From an uncultured Bacilli bacterium (GTDB lineage: Bacteria; Bacillota_I; Bacilli_A; RF39; UBA660): a DNA stretch of 42,981 nucleotides. Where the stretch lies: the NCBI GenBank assembly GCA_947589275.1, contig CANQAQ010000004.1, positions 1-42,981 on the forward strand. Reading direction: 5' to 3'. The notes beneath the pieces were generated by a model that saw only the letters and a list, made by a program, of their open reading frames with translations, did not search any database and had not been told where the DNA came from. Made by a program: the position numbers and the translations under genes. This document shows positions 28,752 through 40,530 of this stretch, one piece after another. The stretch's first letter is position 1. Each line of letters begins with the position of its first letter.

Positions 28752-30149
28752 TTATTTAACTCTATTTAATATATCTCTTGCTGAAACTAATCCGGTTGCA
28801 GCTGCAGTTACTATGTTACCTGCTTTACCTGCTCCATCACCTATAAAATAAACATTATAATTATCTAATTTAAATTTATTATTAGTAGTTATTTCATTAC
28901 TAAAAAATTTAATTTCTGGACCATATAATAACGTTTCATCATTATTAACTCCAGGTATTATCTTATCTAATTCTTCTAAACCTTCTAATATATTTAATAT
29001 AATTCTATGTGGTAATACTAAAGCAAGATCTCCTGCTACACAATCTTTTAATGTTGGTTCAATAAATAATTTATTTATTCTATTAAAATTACTTCTTCTA
29101 CCCATACGTAAATCTCTAAGTGTTTGTATAATAGGTTTTGAATCACCAAGTACATTAGCAATTTTAGCAATTGACTCTCCATATTCACGTGTATTAGTAA
29201 CAGGTTCTGTTAAATTTACTTTACTTATAAATGCAAAATTTGAATTATTAGATTTAATATCTTTTAAAGAATGTCCATTTACACAAATATATCCATAATA
29301 ATTTTCTTTTGCTACAAAACCACCTGGATTAGTACAAAATGTCCTAATTTCATCTCCATATGTCTTAGTTTTTATAAATATTGTAGGATCATATATAACA
29401 CTGCATATTTCTTCCATTATTTCTTTTCTAACTTCTACTCTAACACCTATTTCAATACTTTTAGACATATAATCAATTTTATATTTATCAGCAAGTTGTT
29501 GAATCCATTTAGCACCTGTTCTACCTGGTGCAATTACTACATTTGATGCACTTATAGTTATTTTTTTATTTTCTTTTTCGTATGTTATTTTATGATTATC
29601 TTCATCTATACTTTCAACATCTAATACATCTGCATTTTCTACTATTTCTACACCTTTATCATTTATATAATTAGTAAATCCTTCTATATATCTAGGTAAA
29701 TAGTCACTACCTATGTGTTTTTGTTTAATTAAAAGTAATCTTTGTCCTAATTTTGCTACCTTTTTTTGTATTTCTTTTGCTTCATCCATATTACTTGGAA
29801 AAACATCTGCATCCATACCAAATTTATTAAATATTTCTTCTGTATCATCTATTAAATCATATGCTTCATTTTCAGTCATGTATTTAAACAAATCTGATTT
29901 ACCAAGTTTTGGAATAAAATTTAACTTACCATCTGAAAAAGTACCTGCTCCTCCATAACCTGATAATATATTACAAGGATTACAATTCTTACATTCAGTT
30001 TTTAACTTGTTCATTGGACAAACTCTGTTATTTGCAAATTTCCCTTTATCTAAAACTATAACTTTTAATTTTGGATTATTTTCTATAAGTTCATAAGCAC
30101 AAAATAAACCAGCAGGGCCTGCACCAACAATTACAACATCATACTCCAT
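28752..30149 (-). CDS. NAD(P)/FAD-dependent dehydrogenase (COG2509)
   Basis: YDVVIVGAGPAGLFCAYEL, SGYGGAGTFSDGKLN, FIGDGAGKAGNIVTAAATGLVSA. Start trimmed to MEYDVVIV. Confidence 0.92.
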   Translation of the reverse strand: MEYDVVIVGAGPAGLFCAYELIENNPKLKVIVLDKGKFANNRVCPMNKLKTECKNCNPCNILSGYGGAGTFSDGKLNFIPKLGKSDLFKYMTENEAYDLIDDTEEIFNKFGMDADVFPSNMDEAKEIQKKVAKLGQRLLLIKQKHIGSDYLPRYIEGFTNYINDKGVEIVENADVLDVESIDEDNHKITYEKENKKITISASNVVIAPGRTGAKWIQQLADKYKIDYMSKSIEIGVRVEVRKEIMEEICSVIYDPTIFIKTKTYGDEIRTFCTNPGGFVAKENYYGYICVNGHSLKDIKSNNSNFAFISKVNLTEPVTNTREYGESIAKIANVLGDSKPIIQTLRDLRMGRRSNFNRINKLFIEPTLKDCVAGDLALVLPHRIILNILEGLEELDKIIPGVNNDETLLYGPEIKFFSNEITTNNKFKLDNYNVYFIGDGAGKAGNIVTAAATGLVSARDILNRVK

Positions 30150-30194
30150 AAAACAATACCCTCCATGTTTATTATACAACAAAAAAAGAATATA

Positions 30195-32561
30195 TTAAAT
30201 ATCCTTTTTGTTCCATTTCCAATTTAAAATTATATCCATATCTTTTCCATACTCTTTAATATATTCTTTATGCTCAATTAATTTATTTTTGCACCATTCA
30301 ATTAACTCTGATGATTTGTTACCAAGATCTGGTAAATATTTAAGAGCGTCAATTACTAAATTAAATCTATCAATTTTATTTTGAACTCTCATATCAAATG
30401 GAGTTGTAATAGTTCCTTCTTCTTGATAACCATGTACATGAATATTTTTATTAGTTCTATTATATGTAAGTTGATGAATTAATGATGGATATCCATGAAA
30501 TGCAAATATAATTGGTTTATTTTTTGTAAATATTGCATCATAGTCTTCGTCAGTAAGACCATGTGGATGTTTATTATTAGACTCTAATCTCATTAAATCA
30601 ACTACATTTACTACTCTTACTTTTAATTTTGGAAATTTTTCATTTAAAATTTGTGTTCCAGCTAGTACTTCAAGTGTTGGTGTATCACCAGCACATGCAA
30701 GTACAATATCTGGTTCTTTACCAGCATCATTACTTGCAAATTCCCATATTCCTATACCCTTTGTACAATGTTTTATTGCTTCATCCATAGAAAGCCATTG
30801 ATATCTTGGATGTTTTGATGCTACTATAACATTTATATAATTTTTTGTTTTTATTATATGATCAAAACATGATATTAAACAGTTAGCATCTGGTGGTAAA
30901 TACATTCTAACTATATCTGATTTTTTAGTAACCAAATGATTTAGTAAACCCGGATCTTGGTGAGTATAACCATTATGATCTTGTTGCCAAATATGAGATG
31001 ATAATATTATATTAAGTGATGATATATCTTCTCTAAAAGCAAGTTCTTTTGTTACTTTAAGCCATTTTGCATGTTGGGATATCATTGAATCAATAATTCT
31101 AGAAAATGCTTCATAACTATGAATAATACCATGTCTACCTGTAAGTAAATATCCTTCTAATGCGCCTTCACAAAAATGCTCAGAAAGATAAGAATCAAAA
31201 ACTCTTCCATCTACATCTAAATATTCATCGTCATCATAAGTTTTATTAACCCATTTTCTATCTGTTTCTTCAAATACTGCATTAAGTCTATTTGATAGAG
31301 CTTCATCTGGTCCAAAAATTCTAAAGTTTCTATTGTCTTGATTTAATTTAATAACATCTCTTATATATTTTCCAAGTTCTATCATATCTTGTTTTACATT
31401 ATCACCTGGAGTATTAACCTTAACAGCATATTTTCTAAAATCAGGAGTCCTAAGTGGTTTTAATAATTTTCCACCATTAGCATGTATATTAGATCCCATT
31501 CTTCTATTTCCTATTGGAGCAAGTTCCTTTAATTCTTTTCTTAATTTTCCATCATCAGTAAATAATTCATCTGGTCTATAACTTTTTAACCAATTTTCTA
31601 ATAATGGTAAATTTTTTGTATCTTCACTATTTACTACGATTGGTACTTGATGTGATCTAAAAGTGCCTTCTATTTTTTTCCCTTCTGAAACTTTAGGACC
31701 TGTCCAACCCTTAGGAGTTCTTAATATTAACATTGGCCACATTGGTCTTCTTATTCTTCCTTCAGATGCATCCATTTTTATTTTCTTTATTTTTAATACT
31801 ATTTTATCTAATACCTCTATCATTTCTTTATGCATAGTAATTGGATCAGAACCTTCTATATAATATGGTTCCCATCCACAACCTTTAAAATAATTTTCTA
31901 ATTCTTCATGAGAAATTCTTGAAAGCACTGTAGGATTTGCAATTTTATAACCATTTAAATGAAGTATTGGAAGTACTACACCATCAGTTCTTGGATTTAA
32001 AAATTTATTTAAGTGCCAACTTGTTGAAAGTGGCCCAGTCTCTGCTTCTCCATCACCTACTACACATGCTGCTATTAAATCAGGATTATCAAGTACTGCA
32101 CCATATGCATGAGATAAAGAATAGCCTAATTCTCCACCTTCATTTATTGATCCTGGTGTTTCAGGAGCTACATGGGATGATATTCCACATGGGAAACTAA
32201 ACTGCTTAAATAGTTTTTTCATTCCTTCTTTATCTTCAGTTATATTTGGATATATTTCACTATATGTCCCTTCTAAATAAACATTTGATACAATAGCATT
32301 ACCTCCATGACCTGGACCAGATATATATATCATATTCAAATCATATTCTTTAATAATCCTATTTAGATGAACATAAATAAAATTTTGACCAGGTACTGTA
32401 CCCCAATGTCCTACTACATTTGGTTTAATATCAGTTATCTTAAGTGGTCTTTCAAGTAATGGATTATCAAGTAAATATAATTGTCCAACTGATAAATAAT
32501 TAGCTGCTCTAAAATACATATCAATTTTATTTATAAGCTCATCACTTATTTGTTTTGTCAT
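30195..32561 (-). CDS. phosphoketolase
   Basis: [59 protein letters not shown]. Confidence 0.97.
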   Translation of the reverse strand: MTKQISDELINKIDMYFRAANYLSVGQLYLLDNPLLERPLKITDIKPNVVGHWGTVPGQNFIYVHLNRIIKEYDLNMIYISGPGHGGNAIVSNVYLEGTYSEIYPNITEDKEGMKKLFKQFSFPCGISSHVAPETPGSINEGGELGYSLSHAYGAVLDNPDLIAACVVGDGEAETGPLSTSWHLNKFLNPRTDGVVLPILHLNGYKIANPTVLSRISHEELENYFKGCGWEPYYIEGSDPITMHKEMIEVLDKIVLKIKKIKMDASEGRIRRPMWPMLILRTPKGWTGPKVSEGKKIEGTFRSHQVPIVVNSEDTKNLPLLENWLKSYRPDELFTDDGKLRKELKELAPIGNRRMGSNIHANGGKLLKPLRTPDFRKYAVKVNTPGDNVKQDMIELGKYIRDVIKLNQDNRNFRIFGPDEALSNRLNAVFEETDRKWVNKTYDDDEYLDVDGRVFDSYLSEHFCEGALEGYLLTGRHGIIHSYEAFSRIIDSMISQHAKWLKVTKELAFREDISSLNIILSSHIWQQDHNGYTHQDPGLLNHLVTKKSDIVRMYLPPDANCLISCFDHIIKTKNYINVIVASKHPRYQWLSMDEAIKHCTKGIGIWEFASNDAGKEPDIVLACAGDTPTLEVLAGTQILNEKFPKLKVRVVNVVDLMRLESNNKHPHGLTDEDYDAIFTKNKPIIFAFHGYPSLIHQLTYNRTNKNIHVHGYQEEGTITTPFDMRVQNKIDRFNLVIDALKYLPDLGNKSSELIEWCKNKLIEHKEYIKEYGKDMDIILNWKWNKKDI

Positions 32562-32661
32562 AATTTGCCTCCTATTATATATAAATATTATATATTATTT
32601 ACAAATTAAAAACAATTATATAATCATATGTTTTTTATTTTGACTAATAAAATTATATATA

Positions 32662-33288
32662 CTATAAACTATTTACCTTTTCATTTAATTTATGCATTTT
32701 TTGATCAAGCTCTTTTATTACTAAAGAACAATTATATAATTCTTCTTTTACTTCATTTGGTATAGCATTTGGAAACTTATATTGAATTTTATGGTCTAAA
32801 CTAGCCCAAAAATCCATTGCAACTGTTCTAATTTGAATTTCTGCTTCATAATATTCAATATTATTATTCAAATATATTGGAACAATAACTATTAAATGAT
32901 AACTAATATATCCTGTATCCTTTGGATTTTCAATATAGTTCTTTTCACTTTTTATCTTAAATATTTTAGAATTTTTTATAACATGTACTATATCATAAAC
33001 ATCTGATATAAAAGAACATACTATCCTTATTCCTATCATATCATGTACATGTAAAACTAAATTTTTAATTGTTACATCATAACCTTTTCTTTTTAATTTT
33101 TGAATTGCACTCTTCTCTGATTTTATCCTAAACTTCATATGTTCAACTGGATTATATTTATTATTAAATTCAAATTCTTTAATTAAAATATTTAACTCTG
33201 TTTTTAGTGATTGAAGAGCAAAATTATATTTTATCATTAACTCATCCATTTTAGCTTTATCAAATAAATTATTATCCATACAATACAT
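32662..33288 (-). CDS. small alarmone synthetase (RelA/SpoT synthetase domain, RelQ-like)
   Basis: HMKFRIKSEKSAIQKLKRKG, VHDMIGIRIVCSFISDVY, DTGYISYHLIV, EIQIRTVAMDFWASLDHKIQYK. Confidence 0.92.
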   Translation of the reverse strand: MYCMDNNLFDKAKMDELMIKYNFALQSLKTELNILIKEFEFNNKYNPVEHMKFRIKSEKSAIQKLKRKGYDVTIKNLVLHVHDMIGIRIVCSFISDVYDIVHVIKNSKIFKIKSEKNYIENPKDTGYISYHLIVIVPIYLNNNIEYYEAEIQIRTVAMDFWASLDHKIQYKFPNAIPNEVKEELYNCSLVIKELDQKMHKLNEKVNSL

Positions 33289-33352
33289 ATCTCCTCTAAT
33301 AATAAAATAAAATATTATTAAATTATATTCACATATTATATTTATATTAAAA

Positions 33353-33373
33353 AAAAGAGATTTATCTCTTTTT
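33353..33373 (-). terminator. terminator after rhodanese gene
   Basis: Minus strand AAAGAGATAAATCTCTTTTTT. Confidence 0.6.
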
Positions 33374-33656
33374 ACTTTATAAAACCTTCATAACCATCAA
33401 TTACATTTACAACATCATAACCTAAAATACTTAGCATATTAGTACATCTTTTACTTTTATAGCCAGATGTACAATAAATATAATAAGTTTTATCCTTACT
33501 TATATATCTATCTGGAATCTCTAATAAAACTTTCATATCTATATTTTGTGCATTAAATATATGACCTTTTAAATACAAATTCCTATCTCTTATATCAATT
33601 ATATTGAACTCAGGTTTTAAATATTTAGCTTCAATACTCTTCATAACATTCACCAA
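33372..33656 (-). CDS. rhodanese domain protein
   Basis: FNIIDIRDRNLYLKGHIFNAQNIDMK ... YYIYCTSGYKSKRCTNMLSILGYDVVNVIDGYEGF. Confidence 0.92.
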   Translation of the reverse strand: MVNVMKSIEAKYLKPEFNIIDIRDRNLYLKGHIFNAQNIDMKVLLEIPDRYISKDKTYYIYCTSGYKSKRCTNMLSILGYDVVNVIDGYEGFIK

Positions 33657-33697
33657 TACATAATATGAAAAAAATAGAATTTGTTATAGGGCAAATT

Positions 33698-35941
33698 CTA
33701 TTCCTCAAAAAAGAAATCATCAAAAAAATCATCATAATCATCCGTATCAGACAATATTTTATCTTTTTTATCTTTATCTACAAATATATTTGATTCATCA
33801 TTTTTATCTTTATTTTCATTCTTATATTCATCTTTAAGTTCAAATGTATGTAAATCTACCATATTACTATGAACAACTTTTTCTATATTAGGATCACTAG
33901 TAGATGAACTTTCTTCTTTGTTATCTTCTTTTTTCTCTATAATACTATCTACTGGTTTTATATCATCTTCAATATCTAACTTATCAGCAGTAGATTTATC
34001 ACTAGATTTTTCTTTATTCTTTTCTTCAGATTCCTTTTTTTCTTCTGCTTCTAATCTTGCTATTTCAGCATCAATTTCCTTTATCATTTTATCAATATCA
34101 AAATTTGAAGCACTTCTTAAATCTTTTGGTCCACCAGGCATTCCAGGAAATGATGGAAATGGTGCTTGACCTCCCGGAAAAGTTGTATCATTATTACCTA
34201 TATTTTGAAGCATTTCTTGTTTTTGCTTTTTAACAAATTCCTTGATATCAAATGTTTTTATTTCTGTCATTTCCCTTTGTGGATATATTACATTCTTACC
34301 ATAATGATCTACACCTTTTCCAAACCCAAAATCTGTTTCAAAGTCTTTTCTTATCTTACCTTTAAATGGTGGACATCTATGTTTTATAAGAACTATTTCA
34401 TCATCCTTCATTCTTTGAAGTTCTGATATTGTAACAAGTGGTCTTGTTTCTTCTTTTTTATCTTTTCCTACTTTGACAAGTTTATCACCACACAATTTAC
34501 TTATTTCATCAAGTGCAGATAATTCACCTGTAAGTAAATATATTAAGTTTCCACAATTGCCTCGTATTGTTTCAGCATCATGATCACCATATACTTGTTT
34601 TATTTGAGCAAAATTTTGAATTATAAATAAAAATCTAATTTTTCTAGAACGCGCAGCTGTTACCATTGTTGTTATATCTTTAAATTTTGGCATATTTGCA
34701 AATTCATCTAAAAGGAAATTAACTCTAACTGGTAATGCTCCACCATGCTTATGGGCAGTTGATATTAATGCCTCATAACACTGCTTAACAAATATAGTAG
34801 CAAGAGAATGATATGTTGTTTTTTCATCTTGTATAATCATAAATACTGCAGTTGGTTTTTCACCTATAGAATCCATTTCAAAATCATTTTTAGAAAGCAT
34901 TTCTGATAAATTTTTAGTAACTGCAAGAGTTTTTACTTTTTGCTTTAATACAGATACTATACCACCTTTAGTATCATTTGGTGCATTTACTGTACCAAGC
35001 GCATTAACACATGCAGGTGATGCAGGATCTTTAGAATTAAAATATTCTTTTAAATACGTAGATGCACCATATCTTTCATCACCAACTGTCATCATTAAAT
35101 TTACACTATTTATATTAATCTGGTCTTCCTCGGCATCTTCAAACATAGCAAGTGATAAACCAGTCAAATAACTAGCTGCTGAATCTTGCCAAAATGGATC
35201 ATTACCAGAACCATCTACAACTATGTTTGTAGATAAATCATTTAAAAGTTCATTTGCTTTATCAAAATTTCCTTCTTTTTGATATTTATATGGTAAATGA
35301 TATGGATTCCAGCAATTACCTTTTTGTGGTTCACGAAAATTAAGAACTATTATTTCATATCCAAGCTCACGAAGTAATCCAGAATTATCTTCATATATTT
35401 CACCTTTTGGATCTGAAATAATCATTGACTCTCTTGCTTTCATTAACATTTTCATAGTTGGGTTAATTATTCCAGCTGTTTTACCTGATCCAGTCGCACC
35501 TAAAACAAGTGTATGACTTTCACCATTATCTACATATGCTGAATCTTTATCATATAAAAGTGGTACTCCACCATATTTTGATACTTTATCTATAAATGGA
35601 ACTTTTTCTACACCTTTAGCTTTTTTTATTTCACTTTCCTTAGCCCATCTTGAATATCCATCTTCTTTTTTCTCACTAGTATAACCAAATCCTTTTTCTC
35701 TAGTAAAAAAATATGAAGAAGTAGATGTAAATAAAAATGCAATTGAAATAAACCAAAAAACTAAAGTAGTTACTATATATTTAGGTGTAAATGCAGGAAA
35801 AGGATTAAGACCCCATGGAGTACCGTCTTGAACAATAAATGATACATTTAAAATACATATTGCAACTAAATATAACATAAATAAAGCTACACATACAAAA
35901 GCAATTACATCTTTTTTTTCAGCTCTAAATTTAAGTTTCAT
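33698..35941 (-). CDS. VirD4/TraG-type type IV coupling protein
   Basis: TM N-terminus, HTLVLGATGSGKTAGIINPTMKML, MIISDPKGEIYE, NFLLDEFANMPKF, long acidic C-terminus. Confidence 0.95.
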   Translation of the reverse strand: MKLKFRAEKKDVIAFVCVALFMLYLVAICILNVSFIVQDGTPWGLNPFPAFTPKYIVTTLVFWFISIAFLFTSTSSYFFTREKGFGYTSEKKEDGYSRWAKESEIKKAKGVEKVPFIDKVSKYGGVPLLYDKDSAYVDNGESHTLVLGATGSGKTAGIINPTMKMLMKARESMIISDPKGEIYEDNSGLLRELGYEIIVLNFREPQKGNCWNPYHLPYKYQKEGNFDKANELLNDLSTNIVVDGSGNDPFWQDSAASYLTGLSLAMFEDAEEDQININSVNLMMTVGDERYGASTYLKEYFNSKDPASPACVNALGTVNAPNDTKGGIVSVLKQKVKTLAVTKNLSEMLSKNDFEMDSIGEKPTAVFMIIQDEKTTYHSLATIFVKQCYEALISTAHKHGGALPVRVNFLLDEFANMPKFKDITTMVTAARSRKIRFLFIIQNFAQIKQVYGDHDAETIRGNCGNLIYLLTGELSALDEISKLCGDKLVKVGKDKKEETRPLVTISELQRMKDDEIVLIKHRCPPFKGKIRKDFETDFGFGKGVDHYGKNVIYPQREMTEIKTFDIKEFVKKQKQEMLQNIGNNDTTFPGGQAPFPSFPGMPGGPKDLRSASNFDIDKMIKEIDAEIARLEAEEKKESEEKNKEKSSDKSTADKLDIEDDIKPVDSIIEKKEDNKEESSSTSDPNIEKVVHSNMVDLHTFELKDEYKNENKDKNDESNIFVDKDKKDKILSDTDDYDDFFDDFFFEE

Positions 35942-35988
35942 TAAATCACCTCAAATAAAAGTATAAACTACACTTTATTATAACAAAA

Positions 35989-36014
35989 AAATAAGTATTT
36001 TTAAATACTTATTT
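35989..36014 (-). terminator. terminator between the lysin gene and the coupling protein gene
   Basis: Minus strand AAATAAGTATTT-AA-AAATACTTATTT followed by T-tract. Confidence 0.7.
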
Positions 36015-36021
36015 TATTATT

Positions 36022-38712
36022 TTAATCTGATTCCGTACTTATATCTAAATTTGATGGCGATTTTAGATCTTTATATCTATAATAAATTTCCTTAGCATAT
36101 TGTTGTCTTAGCTCAAGCTGAGCTTTTGCTCTATTTGGTCTTTCAAAACCAAAACAAAATGCTTCTGTAGCTTTATTAATATCTGATTCTGTTGAGGCAT
36201 TTATCCAAGTATAATATTTATCTATATAACCTGAAAATTGCCAATTTGTAAATTGTCTATTACCATTTTGATCTAATTCATTAGCTAAAAAATCTAATTG
36301 CAAAGATAAATCACTTTTTTCTTTTCCTTGAGTTTTAGCATAATTTTCTAATTGGGTTCTTCTACCAAAAGACCACTGGCAAAGACCATAGCCTATTCCT
36401 GTTCCAGTTTCTATTATATCAACTTGAAATCCGCCAGATTCATGTTGTATATTTCCCATTGCTGCAGCTGTTGCTTCTTTTGTATATCCCTGATTAAGTA
36501 AGAAAAACCATATTTTTTCTGGAATATCATTACCAATAAGATCGCTACTACAGTTTATAAATAAATTAACTGGATCTACTGATTGGCCATATTCTGTACC
36601 ATTATCGTCTCTAAATTCAAAATGTAAATGAGCTTCTGTTGAATCACCAGTGTTACCTATTTGACCTATTTTATCTCCTTTTTTTACTTTAGTTCCAACT
36701 TCTGGTTGACCACTATTTGCCTGTAAATGCATATACACTGATATAAAATTATAAGTTTTCTTATCTATTGTTATAGAGTGTTTAATTCTAACCCATGCTC
36801 CTGCTGTTTTAGTACAACTACTATCAGTATTTGTATTACAAGTTACATTTGGTTCTGATGATATTACTTCACCATCAGCAATGGAATAAACATTATCTCC
36901 TTCATTTACCCCTACAGTATGATTATTAAGATCTATACCGTTATGCATTACATTAGACCTAACACCATAAGCATAATCACCATCAAATGATGGAATTACA
37001 TTATCTGGTATTGTTACTGGTAATCCTATTTTATCCTTATTGTTAGCAAGATCTCTTGGAATACCACCAGAACATACTGAATTATATGATTCTGAATCTG
37101 CATCTAAATCATAACCAAAAATACTTGCAAATGTTGTAACATTTTCATATATTTGATTAATTATATCATCTATTATTTCATCTTTTTTATCACCAGTAAC
37201 ATTACCAATATAATCACTAAATTCTGGCATTTTAGGAATATAATATTCTTTTAAGTATCGTTTATAATTTTCCTCATTAGATTGATATTTAAAAATTGTT
37301 ACATAAAATACACCATCACTAATACTATATCTTAAACTTGATGTAGATGATGTAGACAAAACTACTTCTTTAATTAGATTTTGGAATGCTACTTCATTTT
37401 CTGTAGGCTCGCAAATATTAGTTGTTTCACATGATTCTGTACCTTTAATTATATTATATAAAGAATTTATAGTATTAGTAGCATTTAAAAAAGGATTTTT
37501 TACAGAAGCTATTGTTTGTAAATATTGATAAACATCATCACTAAGTCTATTTTTTACCCTTTCTATAAAATCTACCAATGTTATCTCCTCAGTTGTAGTT
37601 GGTAAATTTGAACCAAATAATGACGTATCAAGTTGATGTCTAGCAAGTTTTCTAAGTCTATAAATTTTACCAACTGTATAGTTTTTACCATCCTCATCAA
37701 GTTCAGAATATACATCGTTATATTTAGTTTCTAAATATAATACAATAGATTTTACTAAAGAATTATATTCAAGTTCTTGAATATCTCCTTCATCATGTAA
37801 CAAATTAATACCATAATTACTGCTATAACCATTATACATATCAGTATAAAATAAAGTGCTCATAAGAAGTGGAACATCTAACTGCTCATCATATTCATTA
37901 TATAGATATTCTAATTCTTCATAAAATGCATCTTTGGTAGATTGATAACCAAACCCAGTATAAAAATTATTTCCTTTTTCTAAAATATCAGTAGTATTAT
38001 TAATTATACCGTCAAATGTTTCAACTGCTTCTAAAAGAGGACTAAATATAAAATATACTGCTAGAGCTAAAAAAATTATAGTAGTAAATAATGATATTAC
38101 AGTACCTAATATAAAATACTTAATATTTCTCATTAATAAGCTTATTGAACTTAATACTACTCCAGCTGCGTTACCTGTTCCTGCACTTGCAGCTATTCCT
38201 GCAATATCTGCAGCTGATCCTACAGCATCACTTGCAACTGTTTTTGCTGCATTACCTACCTTTTTAATAGCATTATTTACTACTTCTTCACCATCAGGAT
38301 TATATGACTCATCAACAAAATCTTTACTATTTTCTATATCATCACTAATTCCACTAAGCTTATCATGTGCTTTAATTAATTTATCTTGCTTTGAAGCATT
38401 TTTTTCTTTTGAATTTTCTAAAGATTCTACCGCACTATCATTATTATTTACATTTGAATATTTTCTTGTATTCTTAAATGGATCTCTAGAAGAAGTTTGA
38501 TTTATTTTATCTATGGAATCTGAATCTGGTTTAGATGAAGGTAAGTTATTAGATTTATTTACTGTTGGGAAGTCTTTAGATGCTAACGCATTTGCTTCAT
38601 TTACTGCATTACTAGCACTATTTGCAGCATTAGTAGCTATTTTTGCACCTTCAGTAGCTGCTTTTGCGCTAGTTTCTGCTGCTTTTACTCCCCCCTCAAT
38701 TACTTCCTTCAT
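36022..38712 (-). CDS. T4SS-associated cell wall hydrolase: M23 endopeptidase plus phage-tail-type lysozyme domain
   Basis: TM around 'NIKYFILGTVISLFTTIIFLALAVYFIF'; M23 (MHNGIDLN...YMHL...AHLHFEF); IWFFLLNQGYTKEATAAAMGNIQHESGGF..YGLCQWSFGRR. Confidence 0.9.
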   Translation of the reverse strand: MKEVIEGGVKAAETSAKAATEGAKIATNAANSASNAVNEANALASKDFPTVNKSNNLPSSKPDSDSIDKINQTSSRDPFKNTRKYSNVNNNDSAVESLENSKEKNASKQDKLIKAHDKLSGISDDIENSKDFVDESYNPDGEEVVNNAIKKVGNAAKTVASDAVGSAADIAGIAASAGTGNAAGVVLSSISLLMRNIKYFILGTVISLFTTIIFLALAVYFIFSPLLEAVETFDGIINNTTDILEKGNNFYTGFGYQSTKDAFYEELEYLYNEYDEQLDVPLLMSTLFYTDMYNGYSSNYGINLLHDEGDIQELEYNSLVKSIVLYLETKYNDVYSELDEDGKNYTVGKIYRLRKLARHQLDTSLFGSNLPTTTEEITLVDFIERVKNRLSDDVYQYLQTIASVKNPFLNATNTINSLYNIIKGTESCETTNICEPTENEVAFQNLIKEVVLSTSSTSSLRYSISDGVFYVTIFKYQSNEENYKRYLKEYYIPKMPEFSDYIGNVTGDKKDEIIDDIINQIYENVTTFASIFGYDLDADSESYNSVCSGGIPRDLANNKDKIGLPVTIPDNVIPSFDGDYAYGVRSNVMHNGIDLNNHTVGVNEGDNVYSIADGEVISSEPNVTCNTNTDSSCTKTAGAWVRIKHSITIDKKTYNFISVYMHLQANSGQPEVGTKVKKGDKIGQIGNTGDSTEAHLHFEFRDDNGTEYGQSVDPVNLFINCSSDLIGNDIPEKIWFFLLNQGYTKEATAAAMGNIQHESGGFQVDIIETGTGIGYGLCQWSFGRRTQLENYAKTQGKEKSDLSLQLDFLANELDQNGNRQFTNWQFSGYIDKYYTWINASTESDINKATEAFCFGFERPNRAKAQLELRQQYAKEIYYRYKDLKSPSNLDISTESD

Positions 38713-38739
38713 TCTACCACCTTATTTCGTTATATAATA

Positions 38740-40530
38740 TTACAAACCACCCTTTGATCCAAATGAATCAAGTTCTGAATCTGTTGCTATGATATTTATT
38801 TGCATACGTTTACTTCCACATACAAATAAAGCTTCCCCTTGATTATATCTTTTTATATTTTCCTTTTCATTATCATTTAAATCTACTAATTTTGATAAAT
38901 CTTCAACTGCTTGTTTTCTAAGTCCCATAACCATGTAATAAGATGAATTATCAAATATTGCTTTACCTTGCATTAATACCTCTGGGGCAGAAAAATCACT
39001 AGGTTGTTGTGTTATTATTATTGTTCCAGTATTGTATTTACGTGCACGTCTTTGTACATTTGATAAGAAGTCAGCCCCAAGTGAATTATTATTTCCAAGA
39101 AGCATATGTGCCTCATCAACCATTAAAATAGTATTAATACTAGCATCTAAACATAAACTCCATGCATGTTTTAATATATTAAAGAATAATGCATTTTTAA
39201 CATTTGCTTCTGCATTCATAAGTTCTCTTATATTAAATACTATAAAATTAGATTTTGGAGCTATTGTTGTATGTCCATCAAAATAATGTTCGAGACCTCC
39301 AAATGTTAATGGTCTTACTTTTAACTCTAATCTTTCCATTATTGCTCTTTCTTGAGTAGCTTCTCCATATGATAATATTCTTCCTCTTATTGTTTTATAA
39401 ACATCACTAAATGTTGGATAATCTTCTGATGTTAAATTATTAAAATCAGTATTAATATTTATACCAAATCTTTGATATGTTTCTACAACTACTTCATTAA
39501 ATAATGTAAGAACATCTTCCTCAATAGATGGATCATAATACTTCATAAAAGCCTTCAAAGTTTGTAAAGTCTTAGTTATTATAGAATATCCTACACCACG
39601 ACCTGAATCATCTTCATCACCATCTACAACAACTTCAAGAGGATTTATCATTCCATATTCTCCACCACGACCTAAATCAATAAAATCTCCATCATATAAT
39701 CTAGTCATGTCTTCAAGTTCACCTTCAGGATCTATTGCAACTATCTTATATTGGTTCCTAATATGAGATCTTAATAATAATTTTGCAGCTGTTGATTTAC
39801 CTGAACCTGATGTACCTAAAATAATCATATTAGCATTATTACGATTATGCTCTTTCTTTATTTGATATAAAAACTGATTAAATAATACTATACCTCCAGA
39901 AAAATCAACACCAAGTAAGCATGATAATCCTTGATCTTTTATACTATCAAATATAAATGGATACATAGCAGCAAGTGTTGGTGATGGAATTGGAGTACCT
40001 ATTCTATCTTCTATATCTTGTTTTTCAAAAATAGGCAAACAAGATTTTAATACTTTTTCTTGTTCAAATCTTAATGATATCGCTCTTAATTCCATTGACT
40101 CTAATACATTTTTAACCTGTAGTTTTCTCTTTTCTAAATCCTCTTTAGTATCAGCTGTTATCATAATATGAAGCTGAAAATCAAATACTTTAGATTGATT
40201 AGTAGTAATAACCCTTATAAATGACTCTAAAGATTCATAATCTTGTCTTAATCTTTCCTGAAGAGTTTGATCACTTTCTCTTTGATATTTATCCTTTAAA
40301 TCAATTAACTGCTTATTTAACATTTTAGATAATACATCAAAACTTACAGGAATATGTTTAATTACCATTTTAACTCCTGGAATTCCAGTTGTTAAACTTG
40401 ATAAATATCCTGGTACTATAACTTTTGGATAAGATACAACTGTTAATATTGTAGCGTACTTATCACTTATAAAGAAATCATTCATATTAAATGTTATCCC
40501 TTTTGGAGCCACTTCACTTTTTATACTCAT
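38740..40530 (-). CDS. VirB4/TraE-type conjugation ATPase
   Basis: MIILGTSGSGKSTAAKLLLRSHI, AIDPEGELEDM, ILMVDEAHMLLGNN, IIITQQPSDF. Confidence 0.93.
   Translation of the reverse strand: MSIKSEVAPKGITFNMNDFFISDKYATILTVVSYPKVIVPGYLSSLTTGIPGVKMVIKHIPVSFDVLSKMLNKQLIDLKDKYQRESDQTLQERLRQDYESLESFIRVITTNQSKVFDFQLHIMITADTKEDLEKRKLQVKNVLESMELRAISLRFEQEKVLKSCLPIFEKQDIEDRIGTPIPSPTLAAMYPFIFDSIKDQGLSCLLGVDFSGGIVLFNQFLYQIKKEHNRNNANMIILGTSGSGKSTAAKLLLRSHIRNQYKIVAIDPEGELEDMTRLYDGDFIDLGRGGEYGMINPLEVVVDGDEDDSGRGVGYSIITKTLQTLKAFMKYYDPSIEEDVLTLFNEVVVETYQRFGININTDFNNLTSEDYPTFSDVYKTIRGRILSYGEATQERAIMERLELKVRPLTFGGLEHYFDGHTTIAPKSNFIVFNIRELMNAEANVKNALFFNILKHAWSLCLDASINTILMVDEAHMLLGNNNSLGADFLSNVQRRARKYNTGTIIITQQPSDFSAPEVLMQGKAIFDNSSYYMVMGLRKQAVEDLSKLVDLNDNEKENIKRYNQGEALFVCGSKRMQINIIATDSELDSFGSKGGL

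Noticed and set aside
36022-38712. Prophage call based on the tail-lysozyme domain
   Set aside because: Neighbours are VirB4, PrgI and VirD4, not phage structural genes; such lysozymes are common in conjugation systems.
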